Counted from the stretch's first letter, positions 24,504-36,205 are shown. The stretch is DNA of 64,000 nt from Castanea sativa (GCF_040712315.1 NC_134013.1:78498001-78562000), one strand, 5' to 3'. The notes: generated from the letters alone by a model not told the origin. Numbers and translations are program-made.

Positions 24504-24645
24504 TTTCATGATGAGAAATAATTGTTAGTTTAACGTACTATTTGTAACTTTAAAAGCTAGATAGTATATATATATATATATATACTATCTAGCTTTTAAA
24601 CTTACAAATAGTACGTTAAACTAACAATTATTTCTCATCATGAAA
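24504..24645. repeat. 142-bp near-perfect palindrome
   Basis: The left arm (24504-24574) and right arm (24575-24645) are reverse complements with a single visible mismatch (GTAACTTT against GTAAGTTT on the complement). The centre is a TA repeat. The whole would fold into one long hairpin. It could be a MITE with fused ends or a hairpin RNA source. No clear target duplication was found. Confidence 0.9.
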
Positions 24646-24930
24646 AATAATAGAGATAACAGAGAGTGATGGAGAACTGAAATTCTTATTCACTAAAATG
24701 GATGTTACAAAATGAACTAACTAAATAAAATGAGCAACTAACTCTACTTATATACAATCATAGAGCTGAGCTCTGTACAAGCTGCGAAGCAAGCACCATA
24801 ACTAATTATCAACTAACAAACCAATTCCAACGTGACAGCTGTAAGCCATAACAGAATTCTTAGTTTTGCTGCACCTGTGACTCGTGTGTCAGTACAAATC
24901 AAAACTCTCCGCTTCATTAATCCTTCTTTC
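24646..24930 (-). mobile_element. Likely solo LTR or LTR fragment of a Copia-type element
   Basis: On the minus strand the order resembles LTR promoter architecture. A TATA-like stretch (TGTATATAAGTAG) is followed by TTTTGTAACATCC and a GAATAAGAA polyadenylation-like motif. The ends were not resolved, so the class is a guess. Confidence 0.35.
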
Positions 24931-25736
24931 CTCAATTTCTTTCCTTTGTCGTTTTGCCTTTTATTCTTAATTTCTTCACTTCTATAGTTTTTAGCTTGGG
25001 AGCTATAAGCCTCATCTTTATTTCTAACGTTTTTGACCTGTGAGCTACAAGCCTCATTGTCTTCAACACATCATCTTTTCTAATAAATAAAAAAACAATC
25101 TTTAGATTTTTTAAAAAATTTTAATTCCAGGGTTTATTTGATTGCTCCCTTAAACCATTAGATTTTAAATGTAATTTTCGCTTTCTTTAAAACGTTGAGT
25201 CCCTTATACTTCTTTTTAAGAATCGAATTTCTTATATATATATACGCGTAATGATCACGACTATGTTACTTGCTAGATTGTGCAAAACAATTTAAAAAAA
25301 TATCTTCTGAAATTAATTAAGATGAGACCACAGAAGATGATGAAAAATAAATTCAGAAGGATAATGGGCCTACCACTGTGAATGATTGGTATGCAAGTCC
25401 ATTTTTTGGTATGTCCCACCATTTGTATGATTTTTCCTAAATAATGGTTCTTAAAGCATTTGTATTTGGGTCTTGCAAATGGTATATATATTATATATAG
25501 TGGAGAATTTTAGAATCAAAGCACAAAACAGCCTCATTACCAGGTCTTTACACTACCACCTGTTGCTTAGCCAAAAAAAAAAAAGAAAAAGAAAAAAAGA
25601 ACACCACATGGGGAATCTGGCAAATGGCAATTTTCTTAAGCGAACTCTTGGTCCCAAGAGAGCATCTCATCTGTACAGTATTACTGTATTTGACAGTGTA
25701 TGAGTATTGATTTCTGTTATACGAACCTTTATACTA

Positions 25737-26093
25737 TGTTTGGATTGGTGGAAAGGAAAAGAAAAGAAAGAAAAGGAAGATATTTTCATTGTTTGGTTTC
25801 AACGGTGGAAAGGAAATTTAAGAGAATGGAAGAGAAAATGTTTCTCATAGGCCACAAATCCAAATTAAGCGGAAGAGCAAAAGAGCCGAAGAAGACAAAT
25901 GGTTGGTGGGCAATTTCAAAATAACACTGGCTAAATTTACATATATACCCTTATGTGGTTTCCAGCCAAAAATTTTAAACATGTCAAATATAAAAGGGTA
26001 TAAATATAATAATATACGTACCAAAAAGTTTAATCCAAATAAAAGGAAATGTTTCTATATTCTTCTTTCTCCCTTCTTTCTTATATCCAAACA
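25737..26093. mobile_element. Possible MITE
   Basis: Short inverted ends TGTTTGGAT (25737-25745) and ATCCAAACA (26085-26093) bound an A/G-rich left half and a T/C-rich right half. This is a common layout of small non-autonomous DNA elements. No target duplication was identified, so confidence is low. The surrounding 24931-25736 and 26094-26398 hold no visible gene. Confidence 0.35.
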
Positions 26094-26398
26094 CAACTAA
26101 AAAATTCTGTCAAAAAACACAACTAAAAAATGATTTTAGATTCTCAAAAAAAAAAACTAAAGAATGATTTTCTTTTCCCTTCTTTATCTTTTTCATCCTC
26201 TTCCCTCGCCTCAGCTGTAACTAAACAAAGTGCTAAAGATTTTTATAGAACAGTGTGATTTTAAAATCGACATATATTTGAATTATTGGAGACATTGATC
26301 CATGCATATCAGTGGTGATATCACATATCGATCAAATCAAAGTCAGGTCCTTAGGGGTGAGGACCTGTATCAATCAACCTGTGTGTTAGAGCAACCAC

Positions 26399-27320
26399 AT
26401 CAGATTAGCTAAAATCATCTAAAATAGAAAAAAGTACAATTTTTACACATTTTATGCAAAAAAACACTCATATCAGTGGGTGTAAAAATGGGCAAAAATA
26501 TGCAAAACCATAAACGAGCTACAGTACCCGTGTAAATTTACACGGGTATTGTAGCACATGTATAAGTTATTTTATTAATTTTTTTCTCTCTCCACCTCAC
26601 TCTCTTTTTCTCTCGGATTGCTGAACCCGTTGCTCTCTCAAGTCTCGCCACAGTCGTGCCACCGCTGCTCACGCCGATCGCCGCTACATCAATGATCAAT
26701 GTCGCTACATCAACGATCACTGTCGCTACATCAACGATCTGATCGTCGCTACATCAACGATCTGATCGTTGCTTTCGCCTTGCGTCGCCGCTGCTGTGAT
26801 CGTCGTTGCTTTCGCCTCGCCACGCCGCTGCTCTGATCGTTGATGGTTTCGCCTCGCGTCGCCGCTGCTTTCACCTCGCCGTTCTCTGATCGCCGCTGCC
26901 CTGATCGTTGATGTAGCTCAATCTTTGTTTGGTGGTTTTGTGATTTTGATTCGTGGATTTTGATGATTTTGATTTGTGGGTTTGATGATTTTGATGAGTG
27001 GGTTTGGGATTTTGATTGGTGGGTTTTGATTAGTGGGTTTTAATGATTTTGATTAGTGGTTTTGAGATTTTGACAGTGGGTTGATGATGGAGGCCGGCTT
27101 GATGGTGGTGGTTTTGTGGGTTGTTGATGGAGGCTAGTTCCGCTACTCTGAGCGTTGACGGTGGCTAGGTGTTGATTCAATAATGAATATTTTATTCGTA
27201 TAAACGTGTATAATAGAGGAACTGATGTGAGGATTTTGTAAAAGTGATAGTGTAAAATAGAAAAAGTAGGTTTTTTGTGTAAAATAGACGAAATTTTTAA
27301 AAGAGCTGATGTGGTTGCTC
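26399..27320. mobile_element. PIF/Harbinger-type non-autonomous element
   Basis: Perfect 15-bp terminal inverted repeats, GAGCAACCACATCAG and its complement, bound 922 bp. TTA is duplicated on both sides (26396-26398 and 27321-27323), the 3-bp target class of PIF/Harbinger. Subterminal inverted similarity (AAAATAGA, TGTAAAAAT) continues inward. The GC-rich middle (26640-26930) holds tandem copies of a CGCTACATCAACGATC-type unit. No transposase is present. Confidence 0.82.
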
Positions 27321-27323
27321 TTA

Positions 27324-27517
27324 CTGTGCATTGCAAACATGAATTTCAAGTTTAGCCGCACATCCAAGATATAGAACAAAGGACTTCACCAAATTTGTCA
27401 CTTCAAATCTTTATTCTTTCCCTAGTATTTGGTGCTTAAATTGGACTATTTAACATTTCATTTTCTTAAATCAGTGAAGCTTTTGTCAGGTACATTTGTA
27501 CATTGAATACATGTTGA
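27324..27517. other. Short spacer before the Tat-lineage element
   Basis: No gene is seen. Confidence 0.4.
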
Positions 27518-28195
27518 TGATGAGCTAAAATCCACCAGTTGTCACGTGGTCCTCACTTTACTCGAAACAACACCTGCACAACAACATACAAGACCAACAA
27601 AGGGCGCCGGTGTGGTGCCGGCCAAAAACCCTCCGAAGGTCAAGTTAGAACTTTTTTTCTTCTTTACAAACCTAAAGTGCTAGAGTTGAAGTGAATTATG
27701 TGTACCGTGGTTTATGAGGATTTTGGGGTATATATAGTAGCATGGATCCGAAATAAGTGCCTTGGTGAGGAAGTACTTTCCTTCTAGGAGAGTAATTTAT
27801 GGATTTTACGTATCATCTAGATCCCTTTTCCTTATAGGAATCTTCTTGACTAAGGTCAAACGTGTAGCGCAAGAACTTTCCTTATATGCACGTACATGGT
27901 GGCAAAACAAGCTATGGATGAAGGTTGGGTTGTCCCCTTCAGCTTTTACTTCCTAAGGTCGTCAGCCTACGTATGTCTCCGGTAAGGTCGTCAGCCTACG
28001 TGTCTCCGGTAAGGTCGTCAGCTTAGGACCTTCAACTTTGACTCAGTCAGATTTTCTTCCTTCAGCCCAACGCCGTCAAATATGAGGCGGAGCCGCGGAT
28101 GTAAAAAGGGAATGGTTTGGTGATTAGAGCTGACGGTCTTGATACTCCCGTCAGCCACCTTAAGGTATTAGTAACTTATACAATTATTCTCATCA
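27518..28195 (-). repeat. 3' LTR of the Tat-lineage element
   Basis: It begins TGATGAG and ends CTCATCA, a short inverted repeat at the tips, and is the partner of 37735-38413. It holds three tandem units of about 28 bp around GGTCGTCAGC (27956-28030). The complement of a TATATATAG promoter motif lies near 27730. Confidence 0.93.
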
Positions 28196-28374
28196 ACTGC
28201 CCCTACTCTATGACCCCGTCAGCTGCAGCTGACGGGTTATGGAGTTGACGTTATTGGGAAACCACTCGTGTGGTAATTCGCGCCATCTTCATTAAATGGT
28301 GGGACACATGGCTTGGAATGATTGGCTCCGTGCTTGGACGAGCGTGTCGCTTCGTCTTCTGTGCCCCCTTTCGC

Positions 28375-28384
28375 CTATATATAT
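28375..28384 (+). promoter_or_regulatory. TATA box of the antisense accessory gene
   Basis: CTATATATAT lies in a C/T-rich context about 230 bases before the ATG at 28613, outside the LTR. A 5' UTR intron may follow, with donor CACCC|GTAAGT at about 28510 and acceptor TTTGTAG at 28605. Confidence 0.5.
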
Positions 28385-28612
28385 TTCATTTTCCCTCTTG
28401 TTTCCAACTTTTCACACCTTGCTGATTTCGAGAGAAAGAGAACGTCACCACTGATTTTCTTACTCCGTCAACCAAACTGCCGTTAACTTCTTGAGATTGT
28501 CCTTCCACCCGTAAGTTCCCTTTACTCTGCTTTTTACTTTTCTAGTACTGCCTTTTAGTGAAGTCATCTGCCTAGGTTCTTAGAATAAAACCCGTCGTTT
28601 GTAGGTAGTCAG

Positions 28613-30929
28613 ATGTCTAGGGAGACGACGAGTGATCAATCGTCGATCCGCGATGGAGCGGGTTATGACGAGGTATACCAATCAGGCCGTGAACCCGAGG
28701 AGGGCTTATCCTGGTCATCAGAAAGGGAAACATCAACCCCTTCTTTTGACGAGGAAGTAGGGAGTTCTAGAGAAAGTGAGCTGAGCGAGGACGGTGGAAA
28801 GGAGAGGGTAGGTGACGGAGACCAGAGGATCGATGAAGAAAAAGGAAGTACCAGTGACGGGGGTGGAAGTGACGGTGATGAGGAAACCTTAGAGAGTACC
28901 TCGGGAGCTTCTGGTGATGATCGTCCTTTCATCCTACCCCCAGAATGGTCTGTCAACAAATTCCTTCCGACGATGTTGGAAAATATTTTCAAAAGTTTGT
29001 GGTCCCATTACCAAATACCAGACGATATCCCAATTCACCTACCCGAGGAAGGTGAGAGATGTTATTCGGGACGAACCACGGATGTCCGCATGTATGATGC
29101 CATGTTCGTTGCCGGATTGAGGCTACCACTGACGGCCTTACATCGTCAGCTGGCTAATTTTCTGGGGATATCCGTCAGCCAGATTGCCCCTAACGCCTGG
29201 CGAACCTTCATTGGTGCCGAGATCCTATGGGATCATCTGAGTGGTGGGAATCGTCAGTTAACTCTGGACGAGTTCTTTTGGTGCTACCGTCCTCAGCATA
29301 TCTCTTCGTCAAAGGGGGTTTATCATTTCGCAGTAAGGGAAAAAGAGTTAAAATTGTTATCGGACATGCCCGATTCCAATAGGAAGTCGAAGGGCAGATA
29401 TTTCTTTGTAGAGGGGACGAACTGGGTATGCCGTCAAGAGGAATGGGAGTCAATGCCTCATGGCTTTTTTGACAATACCTGGGCATACGTTAGGAACTCA
29501 GGTTGGTCCCGTCGGCTCTTTTACTTCGTCTACCTATTTGGTCCTTTAACCCGTCACTTTTTTGCTTTAGCTAACATTCGTCCACGCATCACCGCGGAAC
29601 AAGAGGATTTTATTCGTCAAGTGACGGCTATCCCATTGGACGAACGGAAGTGTTGGGACCTAATCACGCTTGATACTTTACATTTATATTGTGGCGGTCC
29701 CGAGCCAACAGAGGAGGCTTGCAAACTAAACGCTTATTCTCGCCGGCGTGAGTATCTCCTAATTTCTTGTCTGCATCCTGACGCTGTCTCTTTTTTAACC
29801 TTCTCTGTCTTTTGCAGAATGGAGTCAGCTAGGCAAAGAGTGCGGGCTGCCGCTGCTGCCAAGAAGAAGGAACAGGAGAAGGCTAGGAGTGAGTTGACAC
29901 CACCGTCTGCCCTGAAGCCCGTTGGAAGGACAGGAGCCAAGAGGAAGCCTGACGGCAAGGAGGACTGTCTCGGGAAAAGGGTTACTATGACTTCTAGGGA
30001 CAAATCTTCAAAGAGGCCGTCACCTCCCAGGTCCGTCCATGGAGCAGGTAAAGGGCTGATGACCTAGTCAGGCCCCGTCACCCAGGGATCCGTACGCCGC
30101 CTTTTAACCCACAAAGACTACGCTGTAGAGGTGACGGAGTCTATTTTAAAGGATGAAGAGATGGACCCCTGTGCTGAGTAGGCTATTGACGAGATAGGGG
30201 CGTCAGGCCTGTTTGATCTTACTAGGGTATGCTTCTCTCTTTACTTTGGTGCTTGGCTAGTTTCAATATTCTAACGTTGTTATTTCTTCGGCCATGCAGG
30301 CTATGATTCGCATGAAGGCTTTGTCAGAAAGGTGCTCGGCCAAGGAGGGGGTGATTGCCCGTCTGCATGAGCGTATCAAGTACTTGGCTGACAGCCAAGC
30401 ACAATACAAGGATGCGAATCGTATCCTAGGTATGGAGCTGAAGGACTTAAAGGAAAAGCTGGCTGAGGAAAGTCGTCGACGGAGACTGGAAGAAGAAGCC
30501 AAGCTGACGGTGGAAAAAGAGCTGAAGTCCATCCTAGTCCAGGTGGAAACAACCAGGAGCGACGCTGTGGCAGAGTTTAAGGACTCGTCATCCTTCATAG
30601 ACGCTTGTGCCGCCTACTATGGTGACGGGTTTGAGGACTGCTTGAAACAAGTAAAATCTGTTTATCCTGACTTGGATTTATCCAAGATTTCCATGGATGA
30701 GTCTATCTCGTTAACCCCTACAAGCGACACCGTCAATGAGGAAGGTGGCGATGCTAACCAGAGGGATGACATCGTCGTTCTTGCTCAGCCAGCCGCGGAC
30801 CAGCTTGTCACTTTGACTCCAGCAAATTCTCATGGCAACGATCTAAGTGCCGTCAGCCCTTCTATTCCTTGCGCCCAGCCCTTTATCGCCAAAGATGACG
30901 AAAGGTCTCAAGATCCCCCGATTTCATGA
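28613..30929 (+). pseudogene. Antisense accessory gene of the Tat element (putative gypsy-type transposon domain family)
   Basis: The long frame 28613-30067 encodes 484 aa. It has an acidic Ser/Glu/Asp-rich start, then a conserved-looking globular part with LPEEGERCYSGRTTDVRMYD, GLRLPLTALHRQLANFLGI, QIAPNAWRTFIG and FFDNTWAYV. This resembles the plant family called putative gypsy-type transposon (Transposase_28). Two TAG stops (30067 and near 30180) interrupt it. A GT-AG intron at 30227-30299 (73 nt) joins it in frame to a last exon, 30300-30929, with a Lys/Glu-rich coiled-coil-like segment. A second candidate intron (29748-29817) has good splice signals, but removing it would shift the frame; the frame reads straight through it. 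The role of such antisense genes in Tat elements is not known to me. Confidence 0.72.
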
Positions 30930-31319
30930 ACCTTAGCACTTTTTCCTTCTCCTTTTTTTTTTAAGGTGTAGACGAACTTTAATGCTTGACGCCCGTTTCT
31001 CTAGGCTTTTGTAAAGACATTGTTTGTGTTAATCTTAATATGTTGTTTTATATTTGAAGCATGTTTCTCTCTTTTTATATTTTATGTTAAAACTACTTGC
31101 TCGTGATGACCCCGTCAGCATATGGATGACAGTGTTGTTTCACTTATTTATCAAAGTAATAACGGCATCAACCTCCTTTTAGCTCAGACCTCGAGCTGTT
31201 TTTACCAATCTTTCAGCCTTATGGGCGACGGCGTCGGATCAAAACTTAGCTGTATGCCTGTCAGCTTTTAACGTCGTCACCTTTTTTAGCTGATTCGGTA
31301 CGACTTATTTGTTCGTCGT

Positions 31320-31500
31320 ATATTAGTCACTTTTATGAGCAACGCTGTCAGCTTTCTTTTAGCCGATTAAATTATTTTGAGATGTCTGCCATATATCCGT
31401 CACTTTATATGTAACACCGTCAGCTTTCTTTTGGCTGATTAAATTATTGAGATGTTGCCATATATCCGTCACTTTATATGTGACGCTGTCAGCTTTTTCT
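31320..31500. repeat. Three diverged copies of a 65-75-bp unit in the Tat 3' region
   Basis: Each copy contains ATATCCGTCACTTTATATG, a GTCAGCTTTCTTTT core and GCTGATTAAATTATT. They lie between the antisense gene and the 29-bp array. The stretch 30930-31320 has no visible feature. Confidence 0.7.
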
Positions 31501-31659
31501 CTTTGGTAGGCGACAGGTTCAGCTTTTTCTCTGCTGATTATTCATCAACTTCATGGATTCTAGTTTAGAGTTTATTTATTTTGTAGGCTTTATAATGGAG
31601 TTTCCCTTTTTTGTTGGACGTTACACTGATCCCGTCACTTTGTTGCCCCTGTCCATTTA

Positions 31660-32245
31660 GTGATAAGGTCGTTCACTTTGTGGACTTAGCAATAAGGTCG
31701 TCCACTTTGTGGACCTCGTGGTAGATTTTTCCATTTCATGGACTCAAAAGATAGGGTCGTCCACTTTGTGGGCTTTAGTGATAAGGTCGTCCACTCTGTG
31801 GACTTAGTGATAAGGTCGTCCACTTCGTGGACAGCAATAAGGTCGTCCACTTTATGGACTTGGTCATAAAGTCATCCACTTTGTGGACTTGGCCATAAGA
31901 CCATCCATGTTGTGGACTTGGCCATAAGGTCGTCCATTTGTGGACTTAGTGATAAGGTCGTCCACTTTGTGGACTTAGCAATAAGGTCGTCCACTTTATG
32001 GACTCAGCCATAAGGTCGTCCATTTGTGGACTTAGCAATAAGGTCGTCCACTTTGTGGACTTGGCCATAAGGTCGTCCACTTTGTGGACTTGGCCATAAG
32101 GTTGTCCATTTGTGGACTTAGTGACAAGGTCGTCCACTTTGTGGACTTAGCAATAAGGTTGTCCACTTTGTGGACTTAGCCGTAAGGTCGTCCACTTTGT
32201 GGACTTGCCCATAAGGTCGTCCACTTTGTGGACTTGCTGTCTCCT
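31660..32245. repeat. 29-bp hairpin minisatellite in the Tat 3' untranslated region
   Basis: About 19 units follow the pattern AAGGTCGTCCACTTTGTGG plus ACTTAGCAAT, with a few interruptions near 31710-31750. Each unit holds an inverted repeat GTCCAC-TTT-GTGGAC. In shorter units GTCCA-TTTG-TGGAC keeps the stem. The array has no coding meaning. Confidence 0.95.
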
Positions 32246-32443
32246 TGAAGACATAATAAGTTTACTAGTCGTTTCTGAATAAAACTCCTCTTATTATGAT
32301 GAATGCATAAGTAGAACTTTGTTCGAAAAAGAATAAACTTTCAGTCCTTTAGGCTTAAAATATATAATAGACAAGAATAAACTATGACAGATAATTAAAA
32401 AACATAAATTGGCAATGAGGAGTAGTGTTCTGCTTGCTATCCT

Positions 32444-33583
32444 TTACTGGTAGTACTTTCTGAGATGCTCGGCGTTCCATGGGTGTCGTAGCCTTTGTCC
32501 GTCAAGTGTTTCTAAGTGATAGGTGCCCTTTCTTAGCCATGATGTAAACTTGTAGGGTCCTTCCCAGTTTGGGCCAAGCTTTCCTTGTGTGGGATCTCTG
32601 GCGGTGCCCATCACTTTCCTTAAAACGAGGTCTCCTACTTTGAAGTCTCGGCGCTTGACTCGGGAGTTGTAGTGCTTGGCCATGAAGTCTTGGTATTGTG
32701 CGAGTCTCTGCTCAGCCATCGCCCTTACTTCGTCAACTAGATCCAGCCGTAGACGTAGCTCTTGGTCATTTCTTCCCTCCTCATTATTGTCCACCCTGTA
32801 ACTCGTGAGTCCTATCTCGACTGGGATGACCGCTTCACTCCCGTATGTTAGCTGGAACGGAGTTTCTCCCGTGGAAGTCCTCACTATCGTTCTGTATGCC
32901 CATAATACGCTGGGCAGCTCCTCAGGCCATATGCCCTTTGCCCCCTCGAGCCGAGTCTTGATGATTCGAAGCAAGGATCGATTCGTGACTTCAACTTGTC
33001 CGTTTGCTTGAGGATGGGCTGGGGAGGAATAGTGGTTCTTGATTCCTAGCTCTGACCAGAAGGTCCGGAAGGAGTTGTTGTCAAATTTTTTACCATTGTC
33101 CGAGATCAAGACTCTTGGAATTTCGTACCTACAAACAATGTTTTTCCACACGAAATTCCTTACATTCTTTTCAGTGATCGTGGCTAAGGCTTCAGCTTCG
33201 ACCCATTTGGTGAAGTAATCGATGCCGACGACGAGAAACTTCAGCTGCTTTGCTGCTATTGGGAATGGTCCCATGATATCCAACCCCCATTGGGCGAACG
33301 GCCATGGGGCGGTTATGGGGGTTAATTCTTCCGTCGGCTGTCTAATGATATTACTGAACCTTTGACATTTGTCGCAAGCTTTTACATAAACCTGAGCATC
33401 ATTTTGCATTGTCGGCCAGTAGTATTTGGCTTGAATCAACTTATGTACCAATGACCGTGACCCTGAGTGGTTGCCGCATATCCCCTCGTGTACTTCTCTC
33501 ATAACGTAGTCTGCTTCTTTGGGGCCTAAACATCTTAAGTACGGTCGAGAGAAGCCCCTCTTATACAGGATGTCCTTTATCAA
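32444..33583 (-). pseudogene. Integrase of the Tat element (open 379-codon segment)
   Basis: This is the longest uninterrupted piece of the polyprotein. The HHCC zinc region has HEGICGNHSGS and CDKCQRF. The catalytic core has WGLDIMGPFP (first Asp), VLISDNGKKFDN (second Asp) and HPQANGQVEVTNRS (Glu). The C-terminal part has FKVGDLVLRKV and GPNWEGPYKF. The frame is the same as gag and most of pol, so it is the end of one long gag-pol product, not a separate gene. It is cut off upstream by TAG stops. Confidence 0.9.
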
Positions 33584-33589
33584 AACGAA

Positions 33590-34440
33590 CCGTGCTGACT
33601 AGACCTTCAGCTTCCTTGCAGCATCCTTCTTGTTAAGTAGCGTACCATCTTTTAAGTAGGAAATCAGAGGGGTGGTCCAATTTTTTTTGGAACCAATCTC
33701 CTGTATATTGAGAACGTCTATTAGCGGTGAAGGCTGAATAAAAGAGAGCACCTTGTTGATAGTTATCATAGACTCCGCAGACGCGGTTTTGGCAAGACGG
33801 TCGGCCTGCTCGTTTTCTCCTCTTAGGATTTGGACTATCTTGGCCTGCAGCCCATCTATCCTCCTCTTTGCTTGCTCCTAGTACTTCTTCATTTTTTCGC
33901 CCTTGCACTCGTACTCGCCATTCACTTGGCTTGTAACAACTTGGGAGTCGTAGTAAATAACTACGTTCGCGGCCTCTACAGCTTTGGCAAGGTCTAAACC
34001 TGCTATCAGGGCTTCATACTCAGCTTCATTATTAGTTGTAGGAAAATCGAGACGAATCATACATTCAATCTCGTCGCCTTCTGGAGATTTAAGTACGACC
34101 CCTGCTCCACTAACCTTCTTGTTGGACGACCCATCTGTAAAAATGTTCCATTGGGGATTTTCTGCCCCCTCGCCTTCCGCCCTGGTGAGTTCTGCAATGA
34201 AGTCGGCAACCGCTTGTCCCTTCATGGTGGTGCAGGGGCGATATTGTATGTCAAATTTGCTCAACTCTATTGACCACAATGTCATTCGTCCGGCGGTTCC
34301 AGGGCTGCCCATTGCTCGCCGTAAAGGTTTGTCAGTTAGGACGACTATCGTATGGGCTTGGAAGTATGGCTTGAGTTTACGGGCTGCTGTGACCAGAGTG
34401 AAGGTGAGTTTTTCCATGGGGGGATATCTCTCTTCTGCAG
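33590..34440 (-). pseudogene. RNase H regions of the Tat element
   Basis: The reverse-transcriptase-linked RNase H part (KLKPYFQAHTIVVLTDKPLR, DIQYRPCTTMKGQAVADF) is followed by a second RNase H-like domain. That domain begins WNIFTDGSSNKKVSGAG and continues with TTNNEAEYEALIAGLDLA and YYDSQVV. A duplicated RNase H is a hallmark of Tat elements. A TAG ends the frame at 33878 and another lies near 33600. Confidence 0.85.
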
Positions 34441-35420
34441 TGCTTTGCTCGCATAGTACACGGGCCTTTGGACCCCGTCGTCTTCTCTAACTAAGGCCGC
34501 ACTGACGGCAGCCGGGGAGACGGCCAAATAAAGGAATAGTTCTTCTCCTAGTTGCGAGGGACTTAGTAACGGCGGCGAAGAAAGGTAGACCTTTAAGTCT
34601 TCGAATGCTTGTTGACATTCGGCCATCCATTCAAAGATTTTTTCAGTGTGCGGAAGAATGGTAGACATCTATCCGTTGCCCTCGACACGAATCTATTAAG
34701 CGCGGCGACCCTGCCATTAAGGCTTTGTACTTCCTTCATATTTTTAGGAGGTGCCATCCCCATTATGGCTCGAATCTTGTCCGGGTTGGCCTCGATGCCT
34801 CCATGTACCCTAAGAACTTTCCCACCATCACTCCGAAGGCATACTTGCTTGGATTGAGCTTCATGTTGTAGGCGCGAAGAGTGTCAAAGGTTTCTTTGAG
34901 ATCCTCCAAATTATCTTCTTCCCTTCGACTTTTAACTAGCATGTCGTCGACATATACTTGGACGTTTCTTCCAATCTGTCGTGCAAACATCTTGTTCATG
35001 AGCCTTTGATAGGTTGCGCCAGCGTTTTTCAAGCCAAAGGGCATGACTTTGTAGCAAAAAAGGCCTTGGCTTGTTACGAACGAAGTCTTCTCTTGATCAG
35101 CTTCGTCCATTCGAATTTGGTTATATCCGGAAAATGCATCCATGAAGCTCAGCAGCTGATGTTGGGCCGCAGAGTCCACCAGGATGTCGACCCGCGTGAG
35201 GGGTTAGCTATCCTTGGGGCATGCTTTGTTTAGGTCCGTGAAGTCGACACACATCCTCCATTTTCCGTTGTTCTTTTTGACCATTACGACGTTTGCTAAC
35301 CAATCAGGGTAGTAAACTTCCCTAATAAATCCCGCCTCTTGTAGTTTGCGGACTTCTTCTGCTACTGCCTGATCTCTTTCTTGGGCGAAGATTCTTTTCT
35401 TTTGTCAGACGGGCGGGAAA
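34440..35420 (-). pseudogene. Reverse transcriptase region of the Tat element
   Basis: Visible motifs on the minus strand include SFMDAFSGYNQIRM, TSFVTSQGLFCYKVMPFGL and the catalytic VYVDDMLVKS near 34930-34960. ECQQAFEDLKVYL lies downstream. At least two frameshifts (near 34860 and 34650) and a third near 34450 move the reading between frames. Stops are also seen near 35403 and 35200. Confidence 0.88.
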
Positions 35421-36200
35421 GATGGCGACACGTTCAACCTGTGTACCATAACTGACGGGTCGATTCCTGGCATGTCTTCATGGCTCCATGCGAACACGTC
35501 CCGGTTTTCTTTTAAGAAGGTCGCGAGTTCTTGACGTATCGTCAGGTCTGCCAGTGTGCCGATTTTGGTCGTCCGCTCTGGGTGGGATTCGTCAAGAGGT
35601 ACGTCTTCGAGCCTCTCGACGGGCTCTATCGCCACCCGACGTTCCTCTATGTTCATGGCTTAAATGTGGTTATCCATCTCCATCATGGCTACGTAACATT
35701 CGCATGCGGATACTTGATCTCATCTCAATTCTCCAATTCCATAATCAGTAGGGAATTTTATCATCAAATGGTATGTCGATGTTACGGCTTTCCATGAGTT
35801 GAGGGTTGGACGTCCTATGATGGCATTGTAGGCTGACGAGCAATCGACTACAAGGAATGCTACATTCCTGGTAACCCGCTGTGGATAGTCTCCAATGGTT
35901 ACTACCAAAGTGACAATGCCAAGTGGAAATACCCTCGCTCCTCCAAAGCCAACGAGCGAGGCGTTAGTCGGAACTAGTCGTTCCCTTTCAATTCCCATTT
36001 GTTGGAAAGCGGGGTAGTAGAGGATGTCTGCTGAATTACCCTTGTCGACGAGGGCTCGGTGTATGTTATAGTCTCCTGCCTATATGGTGACGACCAGCGC
36101 GTCATCATGGGGATGGTGAAGACACTGGGCGTCTTATTCTGAGAATCCAATGGGGGGATTGTCAATCCGCGACATTTTGGGCGCGGAACTTGTCATCTGG
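35420..36200 (-). pseudogene. Aspartic protease region of the Tat element
   Basis: NVAFLVVDCSSAYNAIIGRP matches the plant Gypsy protease end region. WSHEDMPGIDPSVMVHRL is the linker that precedes reverse transcriptase. Stops lie at about 35720 and 35660, and a frameshift lies near 36000. Confidence 0.75.
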
Positions 36201-36205
36201 ATGAT

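Noticed and set aside
28663..30003. Minus-strand open frames inside the antisense accessory gene
   Set aside because: They are shadows of the plus-strand gene, with low-complexity Ser-rich translation and no family match.
31946..32137. Open frame across the 29-bp array
   Set aside because: It only reflects a repeat unit length that leaves a frame open; the peptide is a repeat of the unit.
31660..32245. CRISPR-like array of regular 29-bp palindromic repeats
   Set aside because: The units are adjacent tandem copies without unique spacers, lie in a plant retrotransposon, and have no cas genes nearby. It is a minisatellite.
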